DNA from: Myxococcus guangdongensis
GTDB lineage: Bacteria > Myxococcota > Myxococcia > Myxococcales > Myxococcaceae
Direction of reading: 5' to 3'
Length of the DNA stretch: 64,000 bases
NCBI RefSeq assembly: GCF_024198255.1
Contig: NZ_JAJVKW010000017.1
Location: 124,001-188,000 of the forward strand
The notes under the pieces were generated by a model that made no database searches, was not told the DNA's origin, and was given only the letters and a program-made list of their open reading frames with translations. The position numbers and the translations under genes were made by a program. Positions 51,571 to 61,011 of this stretch are shown piece after piece (position 1 is the stretch's first letter; each line of letters begins with the position of its first letter).

Positions 51571-52592
51571 GGCGCGGGCACCGGATGATGACAGGCGGCG
51601 CGCTGCGAGCCCCGCTTGAGCTCGAGCACCGGCGCCACGCGCGAGCACTCCTCGGTGGCCCGCTCACACCGCTCGCGGAAGGCGCAGCCGGTGGGAAGTC
51701 GTCCGAGCGCGGGCACCATGCCGGGGATGGCCCTCAGCCGCCGCTTGGGGCCGCGAGCGCTTGCGTCGACTTCTCCGCCCAGCGCGGGCAGCGAGCGCAA
51801 CAGCCCCGCGGTGTACGGATGCGCCGGACGGGCGAACAGCTCGCGCACGGGCGCGTGCTCCACCACCTTCCCCGCGTACATCACCACCACCGTGTCACAG
51901 CTCTCGGCGACGACGCCCAGGTCGTGGGTGATGAGCATGACCGCCATGCCGCGCTCGGCCTGCAGGCGCTTGAGCAGGTCGAGAATCTGGGCCTGGATGG
52001 TGACGTCCAGCGCGGTGGTGGGCTCGTCCGCGATGAGCAGCGACGGGTCGCACGCCAGCGCCATCGCAATCATCACCCGCTGCCGCATGCCTCCGGAGAG
52101 CTGATGGGGCCACGCGTCCACGCGCTCGCCGGGCGCGGGGATGCCCACCTGCCGCAGCATCTCCACCGCGCGCTCGCGTGCCTGGGAGCGCGAGGCGCCC
52201 AGGTGCAGCCTCACGCCCTCCGAAATCTGCTCGCCCACCGTGAAGACGGGGTTGAGCGACGTCATCGGCTCCTGGAACACCATGGCCACGTGGCGTCCAC
52301 GCACGCGCCGCAGCTCCTCCTCGGGGAGCGTCAGCAGGTCGCGTCCCTCGAAGAGCACCTCGCCGCCCGCCACCCGCACGGGCGGCTGGGGCGCGAGTCG
52401 CAGCACGGACAGCGCGGTGAGGCTCTTGCCACAGCCGCTCTCCCCCACCACGCCCAGCGTGCCGCCAGGAGGCAGCGCGAAGGACACCCCGTCCACCGCG
52501 CGCACCGGACCGTCCTCCCGCGACAGCTCCACGGTGAGCCCCCGGACATCCAGCAGGGGCCCCTCCGCCGAGGGCGACGCGACGGAGGTCAC
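51567..52592 (-). CDS. oligopeptide/dipeptide ABC transporter ATPase (DppD/OppD type)
   Basis: 341 residues from GTG 52592, overlapping the preceding stop (GTGA). Walker A GESGCGKSLTALSV, Q-loop MVFQEPMTSLNPVF, signature HQLSGGMRQRVMIAMAL, Walker B LLIADEPTTALDVT and LITHDLGVV are intact. The C-terminal Cys motif (CAFRERCERATEECSRV) is typical of OppD/DppD. With the following gene it makes the ATPase heterodimer. The usual operon would also hold two permeases and a peptide-binding lipoprotein, which must lie elsewhere or be replaced. Confidence 0.92.
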   Translation of the reverse strand: MTSVASPSAEGPLLDVRGLTVELSREDGPVRAVDGVSFALPPGGTLGVVGESGCGKSLTALSVLRLAPQPPVRVAGGEVLFEGRDLLTLPEEELRRVRGRHVAMVFQEPMTSLNPVFTVGEQISEGVRLHLGASRSQARERAVEMLRQVGIPAPGERVDAWPHQLSGGMRQRVMIAMALACDPSLLIADEPTTALDVTIQAQILDLLKRLQAERGMAVMLITHDLGVVAESCDTVVVMYAGKVVEHAPVRELFARPAHPYTAGLLRSLPALGGEVDASARGPKRRLRAIPGMVPALGRLPTGCAFRERCERATEECSRVAPVLELKRGSQRAACHHPVPAP

Positions 52593-53572
52593 TTCTTCGC
52601 CAGCTCCTCCAGGAACTCCACCTCCTGGATGAGCCCCTTGCGGATGAGCAGGCGGATGAGGCTGGCCACCATGCGCGCGGGCTTCACCTTCTCCGTGTCC
52701 AGCACCGCCTCGTCGCCCCGCGACATGCGCTCCAGGTCATCCAGGATGGCCAGGTCGTCGTCGGAGAAGTCCGGCGTGGGCGTGAGCGCCAGCGCGGGCT
52801 GCGAGCCCTTCGCCGCGCCACCGAACATCACCACCGGGACGCGCGGCTTGCCGTCCTCCACCTCGAGCACGGGAGGCGGCGGAGGCCGGGGCGGCGGAGG
52901 CGGCTTCACGCCGAGCAGGTCATCCAGCGAATCACCTCCCGGGCCGCCAAGGGCCTCGGCGGGCGGAGGCGGCGGCGTCCCAGGACGACGGGCCGCGGGG
53001 GCGGCGGGGGGCGGTCTCGCTGCGGGGGGCTTCGGCGTCTCCGGCATCTCCCACTCCAGTGGCGTTCCCGCGGCCACGGGAAGAGGACCTGCGCCCTCCT
53101 CCTCGTACAGCGGCTCCGCCTCGACGATGTCCAGCGGCTCTCCCCGCGCCCGAGCCAGCGCGGTGTCCAGGTCGTCCGACGCGACGACGAAGACCCGCAC
53201 CTGCTTGCGGAGCTGGAAGCGCAGCTCATCCACCAACGTCAAATCCCCCGGGTCCTCCACGGCGACGTGGACGCGCTCGCTGCGGCCCTCCACCTCCATC
53301 CGGAAGAGGAGCACCCGGTGCTCGGCCTGGAAGTCCAACGACACCAGCGACGACACCGCTGGCGCAATCTCATCCGGCAGCTCGATGAAGGGCAGCCCGT
53401 GCTGCACGGCCAGGGCCCGGGCGACGTGGAGGGGCGCGCACGCTCCCTGCGCCACCAGCACCTCGCCCAGCCGCATGTTCCCCGGAGCACCCTTCTGCCC
53501 GAGCGCCACCCTCACCTGCTCCGCCGTCACCACGCCTGACTCGACGAGCAGCTCGCCAATCTTCTTGCGCAT
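52589..53572 (-). CDS. stand-alone MshEN-domain protein
   Basis: 327 residues from ATG 53572. The N-terminal ~150 residues match the MshEN (GspE/PilB N-terminal) domain: KKIGELLVESGVVTAEQVRV, LGEVLVAQGACAPLHVARAL, HGLPFIEL. In ATPases this domain binds c-di-GMP or a platform partner. Here no ATPase follows: a Pro-rich linker (~165-240) leads to an Asp-rich segment (FSDDDLAILDDLERM) and a short C-terminal helical motif (LIRLLIRKGLIQEVEFLEEL). Paralogue of the next upstream gene. Cytosolic. I infer a c-di-GMP or motor-adaptor function; family knowledge alone does not settle it. Confidence 0.8.
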   Translation of the reverse strand: MRKKIGELLVESGVVTAEQVRVALGQKGAPGNMRLGEVLVAQGACAPLHVARALAVQHGLPFIELPDEIAPAVSSLVSLDFQAEHRVLLFRMEVEGRSERVHVAVEDPGDLTLVDELRFQLRKQVRVFVVASDDLDTALARARGEPLDIVEAEPLYEEEGAGPLPVAAGTPLEWEMPETPKPPAARPPPAAPAARRPGTPPPPPAEALGGPGGDSLDDLLGVKPPPPPRPPPPPVLEVEDGKPRVPVVMFGGAAKGSQPALALTPTPDFSDDDLAILDDLERMSRGDEAVLDTEKVKPARMVASLIRLLIRKGLIQEVEFLEELAKK

Positions 53573-53581
53573 AAGGCAGAG

Positions 53582-54343
53582 CTACCGCTTGACCTTCGCG
53601 AGGTACTCATCGCGGGAGAAGACGTTCTTCTCGATGAGCAGCTCCACCATGGCCTTCAGGGCCGCCACTTCCTTGCGCTGCACCTCTTCCACGCTGCGCA
53701 GGAGGTCCGCCGGGGTTCCACCGCCCGACGCCGCGCGAGGGGCCTCCGCCACGGGAGGCGGCGGGCGCGCGGCGGGGGCGGGCTTGGGCGCCGGAGCCGT
53801 GGCGACAGCGGCCGCCGCCGGGTCGATGTCCTTGAGGTTCTTCACCACCGTGCGGCCCTGGGCGTCCACCACCTTGAAGTTGGTGTCCGCGTCCTCCAGC
53901 TCCATGTTCTGCTCGTACATGCGAGCAAACGCCCGGGCGATGGAGGTGCGGCCGGCGACGTTGGGGATGATGCGGCACTTCGTCACGGCGCGCAGCTCGT
54001 CGAGCATCCGCACGTTGAGCGGATCCGACATCGCCACCACCAGCGTCTTGCCCTCGTCGCGCAGCTGCAGCGGCAGCACCGAGAAGTCGCGCGCCGTCTG
54101 CGCCGGAATCTTCGCCTTCACGTGCGGCGCGACCACCTGCACCGCGTCCAGGTTGACGGCCGGCATCCCGAGCTGCTTGGACAGCGCCCGCACCAGGATG
54201 TCCTCGGAGACGAGGCTCATCCGCACCAGGATTTCGCCGAGCTTGCCGCCCCACTTCGCCTGTTCGGCGAGCGCGGCCTTGAGCTGGCTCTCCTGGAGCA
54301 CATTCGCCTTGATCAGCAATTCTCCAAGCTTGATCTGTGCCAT
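53582..54343 (-). CDS. stand-alone MshEN-domain protein
   Basis: 253 residues from ATG 54343. The MshEN domain covers ~1-150: IKLGELLIKANVLQESQLKA, GGKLGEILVRMSLVSEDILV, LGMPAVNLDAVQVVAP, LPLQLRDEGKTLVVAMSDPL. A Pro/Ala linker precedes a short C-terminal helical motif (MVELLIEKNVFSRDEYLAK) that resembles that of the neighbouring paralogue. No Walker motifs. It lies 9 bp upstream of the paralogue and 60 bp downstream of the lipoprotein gene. The pair may act as a c-di-GMP-responsive heteromer for a type IV pilus-like or secretion ATPase, inferred from the domain. Confidence 0.8.
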   Translation of the reverse strand: MAQIKLGELLIKANVLQESQLKAALAEQAKWGGKLGEILVRMSLVSEDILVRALSKQLGMPAVNLDAVQVVAPHVKAKIPAQTARDFSVLPLQLRDEGKTLVVAMSDPLNVRMLDELRAVTKCRIIPNVAGRTSIARAFARMYEQNMELEDADTNFKVVDAQGRTVVKNLKDIDPAAAAVATAPAPKPAPAARPPPPVAEAPRAASGGGTPADLLRSVEEVQRKEVAALKAMVELLIEKNVFSRDEYLAKVKR

Positions 54344-54403
54344 GTCGTGGGGGCCACTCTACCCGAGTCCAGCCGTCGCGCTCCTTCTTCCGTGCCTGGC
54401 CGG

Positions 54404-55234
54404 TCAGGAACCCGGCGCCGGGGGTACCGGCGACTCGGGGGGACCGAGGGACTGCTCACGCCCGGAGTCATCCACCTCGACGACCTTGGCCCCCTCCGGC
54501 GGGGTCAGCTCGTAGAGCGTCAGGTCCGGCCGGGCGTTGAGCTTGATCTGCTGGTAGCGCACCTGGAGCTTCGTCTGGGCCTGCTTCGCGTCCAGCTCCA
54601 CCTTGCCCGGGAAGATGAGCCCGCCGCGCTCCAGGAAATCGTCGAACGCCAGGTCGTACCCCGGCACGCCCCGCACCTGGCTGCGCACCACGCGCAAGTA
54701 CTTGGGGTGAACCTGTAGCACCTGGGTGGCCGCCCCTTGATGGAGCGTGAGCACATAGACGCCCTCCTTCGCGTCCAGCTCCAGCGTCTTGCGCTCGGGC
54801 GGGATGAGGGGCACCTGGCCCAGCAGGATGGCCACCAGCTCCTCGCCCGGGAGGACCACGGGGAGGAAGCGCGAGACGTTCTGCGGACTCGCCGGCCCCT
54901 GGTACCAGGTATGTGTCTGGGCCTGATACAGGCCGAAGCGCGAGCCGTCCCCCACCAGGGAGGCGAGGGGCCGGTTGAAGAAGTCGAACGTCTCCAGGTG
55001 CAGGAGGGCCGGCCGGGTGACGGCGAGGAACATGCCGATGGTGCCGCTCTGCTGGGGGGACTCGACGCGCAGCTTCGCGTCCCCCTCGAGGGTCACGACG
55101 TTCTCCTGGTTCGCCCGGACACGTTGGTAGACGACATCCGCGTCGGTGAGCTGGCCCTCGGGGCCGAACTCGATGCGCTTGGGGCAACCCGAACAGAGCA
55201 CTCCCAGGAAGATTGCGGCGGCTGCGCGGTTCAT
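54404..55234 (-). CDS. outer-membrane lipoprotein, DUF4292/LolB-like
   Basis: 276 residues from ATG 55234. Signal peptide with lipobox LCSGC (Cys ~17). The mature part looks like a half beta-barrel of the LolA/LolB type: VVTLEGDAKLRVESPQQSGT, LHLETFDFFNRPLASLVGDG, GVYVLTLHQGAATQVLQV. This fits the DUF4292 family, relatives of the lipoprotein receptor LolB. A role in lipoprotein or lipid handling at the outer membrane is plausible, not shown. Divergent from the ExbB gene with only 43 bp between the two start codons. Confidence 0.8.
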   Translation of the reverse strand: MNRAAAAIFLGVLCSGCPKRIEFGPEGQLTDADVVYQRVRANQENVVTLEGDAKLRVESPQQSGTIGMFLAVTRPALLHLETFDFFNRPLASLVGDGSRFGLYQAQTHTWYQGPASPQNVSRFLPVVLPGEELVAILLGQVPLIPPERKTLELDAKEGVYVLTLHQGAATQVLQVHPKYLRVVRSQVRGVPGYDLAFDDFLERGGLIFPGKVELDAKQAQTKLQVRYQQIKLNARPDLTLYELTPPEGAKVVEVDDSGREQSLGPPESPVPPAPGS

Positions 55235-55277
55235 ATGTCCTAGTCTGGGCCATGGCGCCCTGCCGGGTCACCCACCA

Positions 55278-55997
55278 ATGAGCCTGAACGACATCCTGCA
55301 TTACCTCCGCCTGGGCGGAGTCACCCTGGCCCTGCTGCTGTTGGCCTCCGTCGCCGCGCTCGTCGTGGCCGTGGAGCGCATCATCGCCCTCTGGGGGGTG
55401 AGCGAGCGCTCGCGCCTGCTGGGCGAGGCGGTCAGCAAGCACCTGCTTCGCGGCGACGTGGCCGCGGCCCGCACCGCCGCCGAGCGCTCCGACTCCGTGG
55501 CCGCCGACATCTTCCTCGCGGGCTTCGACCGCTGGGAGCGCAGCCGGGGCACGGGCGGCGCGGGCGTGGAGGCCGCCGTGGAGCGCGAGCGCGCGCAGGT
55601 GGGCCTCAAGCTGCGGCGCAACCTGTGGATCCTCGCCACCATCGGCTCGATTACCCCCTTCGTGGGCCTGTTCGGCACCGTGGCGGGCATCATGCGCTCG
55701 TTCAAGGACCTGGGCCTGGACGTGGAGGCGGGCGGCACCGGCGGCAGCGCGGCGGTGATGACCGGCATCTCCGAAGCGCTCGTGGCGACCGCCGTCGGCA
55801 TCCTCGTCGCCGTGCAGGCCATGGTCTTCTACAACTACTTCCAAGCCCGGCTGTCGCGCGTGCTGGTGGAGCTGCGGCTGATGGGCGACGAGTTCGCGGA
55901 GCTGCTCAAGGAGCGCGCCGCGGGGGGACCTCCTCCGGAGCCCTCGCCCCGCCCCGACGCCCCGGCCACTCCCCGCGCCGACTCGCAGCCGGCCTGA
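55278..55997 (+). CDS. MotA/TolQ/ExbB family proton channel protein
   Basis: 239 residues from ATG 55278. Three transmembrane helices: ~15-35 (VTLALLLLASVAALVVAVER), ~120-140 and ~165-190. The family block NLWILATIGSITPFVGLFGT and VAGIMRSF, then GGSAAVMTGISEALVATAVG, are the conserved channel helices with the key Thr residues. The C-terminus is Pro-rich and cytoplasmic. With the ExbD homologue encoded 19 bp later it should use the proton gradient to drive a TonB- or TolA-type protein; neither is present here, so Tol-like and Ton-like roles cannot be separated. Confidence 0.93.
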   Translation: MSLNDILHYLRLGGVTLALLLLASVAALVVAVERIIALWGVSERSRLLGEAVSKHLLRGDVAAARTAAERSDSVAADIFLAGFDRWERSRGTGGAGVEAAVERERAQVGLKLRRNLWILATIGSITPFVGLFGTVAGIMRSFKDLGLDVEAGGTGGSAAVMTGISEALVATAVGILVAVQAMVFYNYFQARLSRVLVELRLMGDEFAELLKERAAGGPPPEPSPRPDAPATPRADSQPA

Positions 55998-56016
55998 AGC
56001 CCGGAAGGAACGCACC

Positions 56017-56466
56017 ATGGCCATGGGCAAGACACCGGGGTCCGACGACGGCGATGAAGGCGTCTTCGCGGAGATCAACATCACCCCGCTCACCGACATC
56101 TTCCTCGTGCTGCTCATCATCTTCATGGTGACCAGCTCGGTCATCGTCCAGCAGGGCCCGGGAGGCGGCGCGAAGGCGGGCCTCAAGGTGAACCTGCCCA
56201 AGGGCGGCGCGGCGGACGTCACCGCGAAGACGACGGACCTGTCGGTGGCGGTGCTCGCCGACGGCCGCTTCGTGCTGGCCGGCAACGTCGTGACCCAGGA
56301 GGAGCTGCAGAAGTCCTTCGACGAGGCCAAGCAGAAGGACCCGGACACCGTCGTCATCGTCCAGGCCGACGAGGGCGTGCCCCACGGCACCGTCGTCCAG
56401 GTGATGGAGCTGGCGAAGAAGGCCGGCCTGGGACAGCTCGCCATCGGCGTGCGCGAGGGCGACTGA
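56017..56466 (+). CDS. ExbD/TolR family proton channel protein
   Basis: 149 residues from ATG 56017 with GGAAGGA upstream. The cytoplasmic start (EGVFAEINITPLTDIFLVLL) has the essential Asp in the single transmembrane helix (~25-45). The periplasmic domain (TDLSVAVLADGRFVLAGNVV to the end) fits the ExbD/TolR fold, and VIVQADEGVPHGTVVQVMEL matches the family pattern D-x-x-x-x-h. Pairs with the upstream ExbB/TolQ protein. Confidence 0.93.
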   Translation: MAMGKTPGSDDGDEGVFAEINITPLTDIFLVLLIIFMVTSSVIVQQGPGGGAKAGLKVNLPKGGAADVTAKTTDLSVAVLADGRFVLAGNVVTQEELQKSFDEAKQKDPDTVVIVQADEGVPHGTVVQVMELAKKAGLGQLAIGVREGD

Positions 56467-56499
56467 CGCCCCGTTCCACGGCACACCGCTGAAAATCAT

Positions 56500-56541
56500 C
56501 GAGGCCACCTCGGGAAGCTTGGGCTCCCCAGGGTGGCCTCG
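56500..56541. terminator. convergent terminator between ExbD and acyl-CoA dehydrogenase genes
   Basis: A perfect 10-bp stem CGAGGCCACC/GGTGGCCTCG (56500-56509, 56532-56541) holds a 22-nt loop that can itself pair (GGGA/TCCC). It lies 34 bp past the ExbD-gene stop and 63 bp past the acyl-CoA dehydrogenase stop. Short T runs follow on both strands. Likely bidirectional. Confidence 0.6.
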
Positions 56542-56603
56542 AGTGTTTCAGGTGGGCGCCCCATTCACCTGGGGCGCCTCGACTTCAGGAGCGAGCCTGC
56601 CGC

Positions 56604-58448
<1,845 letters not shown>

Positions 58449-58526
58449 GGCCACTCCTGCGTGACGGCTCGCTGCCCACCCTCCAGGGAGGGCCTCGGGT
58501 CAGCGGCGCGAAATTGAGACACAGGA

Positions 58527-58555
58527 AGTGTGGCGGCGACTGATTTTTGAGTCAA
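58527..58555 (-). promoter_or_regulatory. promoter of the acyl-CoA dehydrogenase gene
   Basis: TTGACT (58555-58550) and CACACT (58532-58527) are 17 bp apart; with 18 bp the second box reads ACACTT. The -35 box is good, the -10 box poor. About 80 bp remain before the start codon. An AT-rich spacer (GACT-N8-AGTC) overlaps the -35 box and might bind a regulator. Confidence 0.45.
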
Positions 58556-58570
58556 CCCTGAATGACACCC

Positions 58571-58605
58571 TGCGTTGAGGGGCAACCCGTCTGCCCCTCA
58601 CCGCA
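58571..58605 (-). terminator. strong hairpin after the MaoC dehydratase operon
   Basis: TGCG-T-TGAGGGGCA pairs with TGCCCCTCA-C-CGCA (58571-58584, 58592-58605) around a 7-nt loop: 13 base pairs with one mismatch, 13 bp past the stop at 58619. No T run follows, so it may be a terminator of low-T type or an RNA-protecting 3' stem. Confidence 0.45.
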
Positions 58606-58618
58606 GGTCTGCAAAGCG

Positions 58619-59308
58619 CTACTTCTTGACCTTCTTGGCCGAGGGGAGTGTCGCCGTCTTGGCGGCGGGCTTCTCCCGGGGGGCCGTCTTCTTGGAGGAG
58701 GCACCGGCCGGACGCTCGTCCGAGTCCTCGTCGTCATCCTCCTCGTCCTCGGAGGCGACCGACGCCTCGCTCACCCCGCCGGCGCTGCTGGGGGTGGGCA
58801 CGGGGGCCGCGAGGCTCTCGCGGGGCACCTCGATGACGATGGGGCTCTGACCCGAGCGCTGACGGTTCTCGTCCTCGAGCGAATAGAAGAGCTGGATGTG
58901 CGCGCCGCCCTTCATCACCAGCTCACCGCGCTGGTTCTCCGCCCACAGGTCGATTTCGACGTAGTAGCGGCCGCCGGTGCCGTGGCGGTTGCTCACCCGG
59001 CCCTTGCAGACGACGGTGTCGCCCGGCCAGACCATCTTGTTGAAGCGCACGTTGTAGCGGCGCATCTGGCCGCCGCGGGCCCAGTCGCTGATGAGCTGGC
59101 CGAGCATGCCCATGACGAGCATGCCGGGGGCGTAGACGCTCGGCATGCCCACGCTCTTGGCGTAGATCTCATCGACGTGGACCGGGTTGTAGTCCCCCGA
59201 GGCGCCCGCGTACCGGGACAGCTGGACGCGGTCGACGGGGGCCTTGGCCAGGGCCGGCAGCTCGTCCCCGACGCGGATGGACTCGAAGTAGAGCTTGCGC
59301 GCGGGCAT
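58619..59308 (-). CDS. MaoC-type (R)-specific enoyl hydratase / HadB-like dehydratase with charged tail
   Basis: 229 residues from ATG 59308; its first base is the last base of the preceding stop (TGATG). The hydratase-2 motif YAGASGDYNPVHVDEIYAKS has the catalytic Asp and His (about residues 40 and 45). The hot-dog fold ends around residue 145. A C-terminal extension of ~75 residues is very acidic (SEDEEDDDEDSDER) then strongly basic (KKTAPREKPAAK...KKVKK), uncommon in MaoC proteins. It should catalyse hydration/dehydration of 3-hydroxyacyl chains, together with the HadA-like subunit upstream. Function of the tail is unknown. Confidence 0.85.
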   Translation of the reverse strand: MPARKLYFESIRVGDELPALAKAPVDRVQLSRYAGASGDYNPVHVDEIYAKSVGMPSVYAPGMLVMGMLGQLISDWARGGQMRRYNVRFNKMVWPGDTVVCKGRVSNRHGTGGRYYVEIDLWAENQRGELVMKGGAHIQLFYSLEDENRQRSGQSPIVIEVPRESLAAPVPTPSSAGGVSEASVASEDEEDDDEDSDERPAGASSKKTAPREKPAAKTATLPSAKKVKK

Positions 59309-59757
59309 CACGGGGTCTCCTTGGTGGCGCGGACCACGAGCGTCCGGCGGGCTCGGAACACCAGGTTGCCTTCCTCGTCGCGGCCTTCGTCCTCGATGAC
59401 CGCGATGTCCATCTTCCCCGACGGGCCCTGACGCTCGGAGACGTCCGCCACGCGCGTGGAGACGTAGATGCGGTCTCCGGCGAAGATGGGGCGCTCGTAC
59501 TCGAAGCCCTGCTCCGCGTGGAGCAGGCTCTTGATGCCCACCCCGAGCAGCTCCCTCAGGTCCGCGGCCGAATGGAAGGACGCGGGGAAGGTGGGCGGCG
59601 CGATGATGGTGGGGTAACCGGAGGCCCGAGAGTACTCCTCGTCGTAGTAGATGGGGTTGTAGTCGCCGATGGCCTCCGCGAAGCGGCGGATGGCCCCCTT
59701 CTCCACTTCGTTCAGCGTCGGCGGCGAGGCACGGCCGATCGCATTCTTGTCCAGCAT
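59308..59757 (-). CDS. HadA-like MaoC N-terminal dehydratase subunit
   Basis: 149 residues from ATG 59757. A hot-dog fold of the MaoC_dehydrat_N type: KGAIRRFAEAIGDYNPIYYD, GYPTIIAPPTFPASFH, FEYERPIFAGDRIYVSTRVA. The histidine of the catalytic D-x4-H motif is replaced (NPIYYDE), as in mycobacterial HadA/HadC, which are non-catalytic, substrate-binding partners of HadB. The next gene supplies the catalytic residues, so the two likely make a heterodimeric (3R)-hydroxyacyl-thioester dehydratase. 14 bp separate it from the reductase gene. Confidence 0.88.
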   Translation of the reverse strand: MLDKNAIGRASPPTLNEVEKGAIRRFAEAIGDYNPIYYDEEYSRASGYPTIIAPPTFPASFHSAADLRELLGVGIKSLLHAEQGFEYERPIFAGDRIYVSTRVADVSERQGPSGKMDIAVIEDEGRDEEGNLVFRARRTLVVRATKETP

Positions 59758-59771
59758 TATCCCTCTCCTGA

Positions 59772-60773
59772 CTAGCGTCCGGCCGGAAGCTCGAGCACCG
59801 TGAGGAGCCCAGCTTCGGCGGCCGTCAAGCGTGGCGCGGCATTCACCAGCGCGTTCGCGGTGGCCCGGTCGCCCGCCACTCCCCCCGGGATTTCCAGCAC
59901 CAATCGAGGGTCCGCATCGATTTCGATGCGGTCCTTCGGGTCCTCTGCCCCCACGGCGATGGTCAGCTCCAGCCGCACCCGCTCCTGCCCGTCCTCCAAA
60001 CCCACCACCGACTGGAACATGCCCGCCACCCGTCCCTTCTTCACCGCGAACGCTCCGCCCGAGATGTCCTCCTCGGCGAAGACGGGGGCTACCTCTTCCT
60101 CGTAGTCATCACAATCCAACCCCAGCCCCAATGCCGCGAGTGCCGCCGACTCCACCAGCCCCACGTGGCCGAGTTGCTCACCATCCACCAACTCGAAGAA
60201 CTCCTCCTCGCTCAACCCCGCGCCCACCTTGCGCTGCAGCGCTTCACGGCGGGTGCGCGCGTCCACCACCCGGGTGACGGTGGCGCGCCGCACGGGCCCA
60301 CACACCTGCCCGGCCGTGGCCACCAGCCGGTCCATGATGAAGCCCGGGTTGACGCCCGCGCCCAGCACCGCCACCTCGGCGCGCTGCGCGGCCTCGTCCA
60401 GCTTGTCCGCCAGCTCCGGGTAGTTGAGATAGGGGAAGGCCAGCTCCTCGCACGTGCTGACCACGGGCAGGCCCAGCTTGATGGCCGCGAGCAGCTGCTC
60501 CATCACCTGCGGCAGCCGTGAGCCCGTGGCGTGCAGCAGCACCACGCCCTTGCGCCGGCCCACCGCCTTCTCCAGCGAGTCCACCACCTTCACGCGCGGC
60601 GCCGGACCTCCCAGCACGTCACCCAAGGGGCGACCGACCAGGGAGGGATGGGTATCCACGGCCCCAATCAATTCCACTTCCGGGCTGGACAGGGATGCCT
60701 TGGCAATCTCCTGCCCGATGAATCCCAGCCCCATCACGACCACCGGCACCGGCCCTGCTGGGGCTCTAGCCAT
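59772..60773 (-). CDS. NAD(P)-binding reductase of the dihydrodipicolinate reductase/2,4-diaminopentanoate dehydrogenase-like family
   Basis: 333 residues from ATG 60773, GGAG about 11 nt upstream. Rossmann fold at the N-terminus (VVVMGLGFIGQEIAKASL, G-x-G-x-x-G), then VELIGAVDTHPSLVGRPLGD, HATGSRLPQVMEQLLAA, CEELAFPYLNYPELADKLDE and LGAGVNPGFIMDRLV, the pattern of the DapB-like oxidoreductase group that includes 2,4-diaminopentanoate dehydrogenase. It is too divergent from DapB to be a lysine gene with confidence. It heads an operon with two MaoC-type dehydratase subunits. Whether it acts on an acyl or amino substrate is unknown. Confidence 0.8.
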   Translation of the reverse strand: MARAPAGPVPVVVMGLGFIGQEIAKASLSSPEVELIGAVDTHPSLVGRPLGDVLGGPAPRVKVVDSLEKAVGRRKGVVLLHATGSRLPQVMEQLLAAIKLGLPVVSTCEELAFPYLNYPELADKLDEAAQRAEVAVLGAGVNPGFIMDRLVATAGQVCGPVRRATVTRVVDARTRREALQRKVGAGLSEEEFFELVDGEQLGHVGLVESAALAALGLGLDCDDYEEEVAPVFAEEDISGGAFAVKKGRVAGMFQSVVGLEDGQERVRLELTIAVGAEDPKDRIEIDADPRLVLEIPGGVAGDRATANALVNAAPRLTAAEAGLLTVLELPAGR

Positions 60774-60828
60774 CGGAGATTGCTCCAGGATTCCAAGGGG
60801 TTAGCGTTGAAACGCAGCCTTGCCGCGC

Positions 60829-60858
60829 ACCATAAATCACACCTTGGCGGGCAGGCAA
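60829..60858 (-). promoter_or_regulatory. possible promoter of the reductase-dehydratase operon
   Basis: TTGCCT (60858-60853) and TATGGT (60834-60829) are 18 bp apart, with about 50 bp of leader before the start codon at 60773. Both boxes match the consensus at four of six positions. On the opposite strand a TATAAA at 60969-60974 sits about 38 bp before the HD-GYP start but lacks a good -35 box. Confidence 0.4.
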
Positions 60859-61011
60859 GCATCACTTGGTTCCGCGCATCTTGCGCAATGCGAGAACCTT
60901 CAAGGATTTCCGGGGCTTGCGCGCGCAAAACCGTCGGGGGGGCCCTGTTTGGGTGCGCGACAAGGCTGTATAAAGAAAGACAGGCCCAAAATCCCCCGGA
61001 GACCCTCCAAC

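Noticed and set aside
59772..60773. Assignment of the reductase as DapB (lysine pathway).
   Set aside because: Only the Rossmann part and the overall family fit; the DapB active-site motif is not seen and the operon is acyl-related.
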